The position numbers and the translations under genes are program-made. 13,603 nt of DNA, from the NCBI GenBank assembly GCA_007130355.1, contig SLSQ01000175.1:1-13603 (forward strand), written 5' to 3'. This document shows, one piece after another, positions 13,321 to 13,603 of this stretch. Each line of letters begins with the position of its first letter. Position 1 is the stretch's first letter. The stretch is from Trueperaceae bacterium (GTDB taxonomy: Bacteria > Deinococcota > Deinococci > Deinococcales > Trueperaceae). A model generated the notes under the pieces. It ran no database searches, had not been told where the DNA came from, and saw only the letters and a list, made by a program, of their open reading frames with translations.

Positions 13321-13394
13321 TGGCCCGTCGTCTAATGGCAGGACACCCGGTTTTGGTCCGGACGGTCGGGGTTCGAATCCCTGCGGGCCAGCCA
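13321..13394 (+). tRNA. tRNA-Gln (anticodon TTG)
   Basis: This 74-nt tRNA differs from the copy at 13119 only at the first anticodon base (TTG at 13353-13355, reads CAA). All arms and the encoded CCA are the same. It has its own promoter; no clear T-rich terminator is visible downstream before the next gene. Confidence 0.97.
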
Positions 13395-13414
13395 TCGTTC
13401 GCACCGCGCACCCG

Positions 13415-13603
13415 TCACCCCCGAGGCGCGTACAGATCGAACCGCACCGTCGCGCCCCCGACCGAGCCGCTCGCGCCGGCCTCGAGGGGCGGGGCGCCGG
13501 CAGGTCGCTTCACCACCGCGCGGCGCAGCGCGATGCCCCGCGCCCACGCGAGCAACGCCCGATCCTCGTCGCCCTGGACCCGTGCGTCCGGGGGCGCGCC
13601 CGA
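13415..13603 (-). CDS. C-terminal fragment of an unrecognised protein (5' end outside window)
   Basis: An open minus-strand frame enters from the window edge and ends at a TGA (13415-13417). It encodes 62 residues, including a helical stretch LLAWARGIALRRAVVKRP and a terminal strand-like ATVRFDLYAPRG. I do not recognise a family. The third codon positions are strongly G/C and the alternative frame on the same strand reads as Arg/Gly-rich nonsense, which supports this frame. It converges on the second tRNA-Gln, with 20 bp between the tRNA 3' end and the stop. Confidence 0.5.
   Translation of the reverse strand, partial: SGAPPDARVQGDEDRALLAWARGIALRRAVVKRPAGAPPLEAGASGSVGGATVRFDLYAPRG

Overview
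The window is about 70% G+C bacterial chromosome with ordinary housekeeping genes packed tightly on both strands. Many start and stop codons overlap by four bases (GTGA or ATGA). Two genes (folP-folB and wecA) have a TANNNT -10-like box seven bases before a possible GTG start, with no Shine-Dalgarno sequence. That is the leaderless-promoter arrangement described in Deinococcus. Together with the gene content, this makes a Deinococcota lineage (for example a Truepera relative) my best guess for the host, but it is an inference and not a firm assignment. I see no phage, transposase, CRISPR array or defence module.

Layout: (1) 3-197, the tail of an unrecognised plus-strand gene. (2) 229-1873, minus: a GNAT acetyltransferase followed by an ornithine-racemase-like PLP enzyme. 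(3) 1874-2235, a gene-free divergent control region with a TGCAA/TTGCA palindrome, a candidate promoter and three consecutive hairpins. (4) 2236-3831, plus: an amino-acid ABC importer (binding protein and permease) split by a perfect 14-bp hairpin, with no ATPase gene. (5) 3887-6505, minus: ackA, a ROK sugar kinase lacking the zinc cysteines, and a UPF0316 membrane protein. (6) 6732-7217, plus: a DUF2203 protein whose 3' end overlaps the next gene tail to tail. (7) 7121-12812, minus: upp, wecA, wecB, a fused folP-folB, folK and a COG1768-type metallophosphoesterase. (8) 12896-13394: tRNA-Ser(CGA) on minus and two tRNA-Gln genes (CTG and TTG anticodons) on plus, with good promoters and one terminator. 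(9) 13415-13603, minus: the C-terminal end of an unrecognised gene cut by the window edge.

The genes fall into several pathways: acetate/sugar phosphorylation, two folate-pathway genes supplying DHNA, HPPK and DHPS, the entry to a lipid-linked GlcNAc/ManNAc cell-surface polysaccharide (wecA-wecB), uracil salvage, and amino-acid uptake. No obvious new system is present. The points most worth checking are the folP-folB fusion, a folK reading frame with no ATG/GTG/TTG start, the cysteine-free ROK kinase, the Asp-to-Asn change in the binding protein, the structured leader of the importer, and the leaderless-type promoters.
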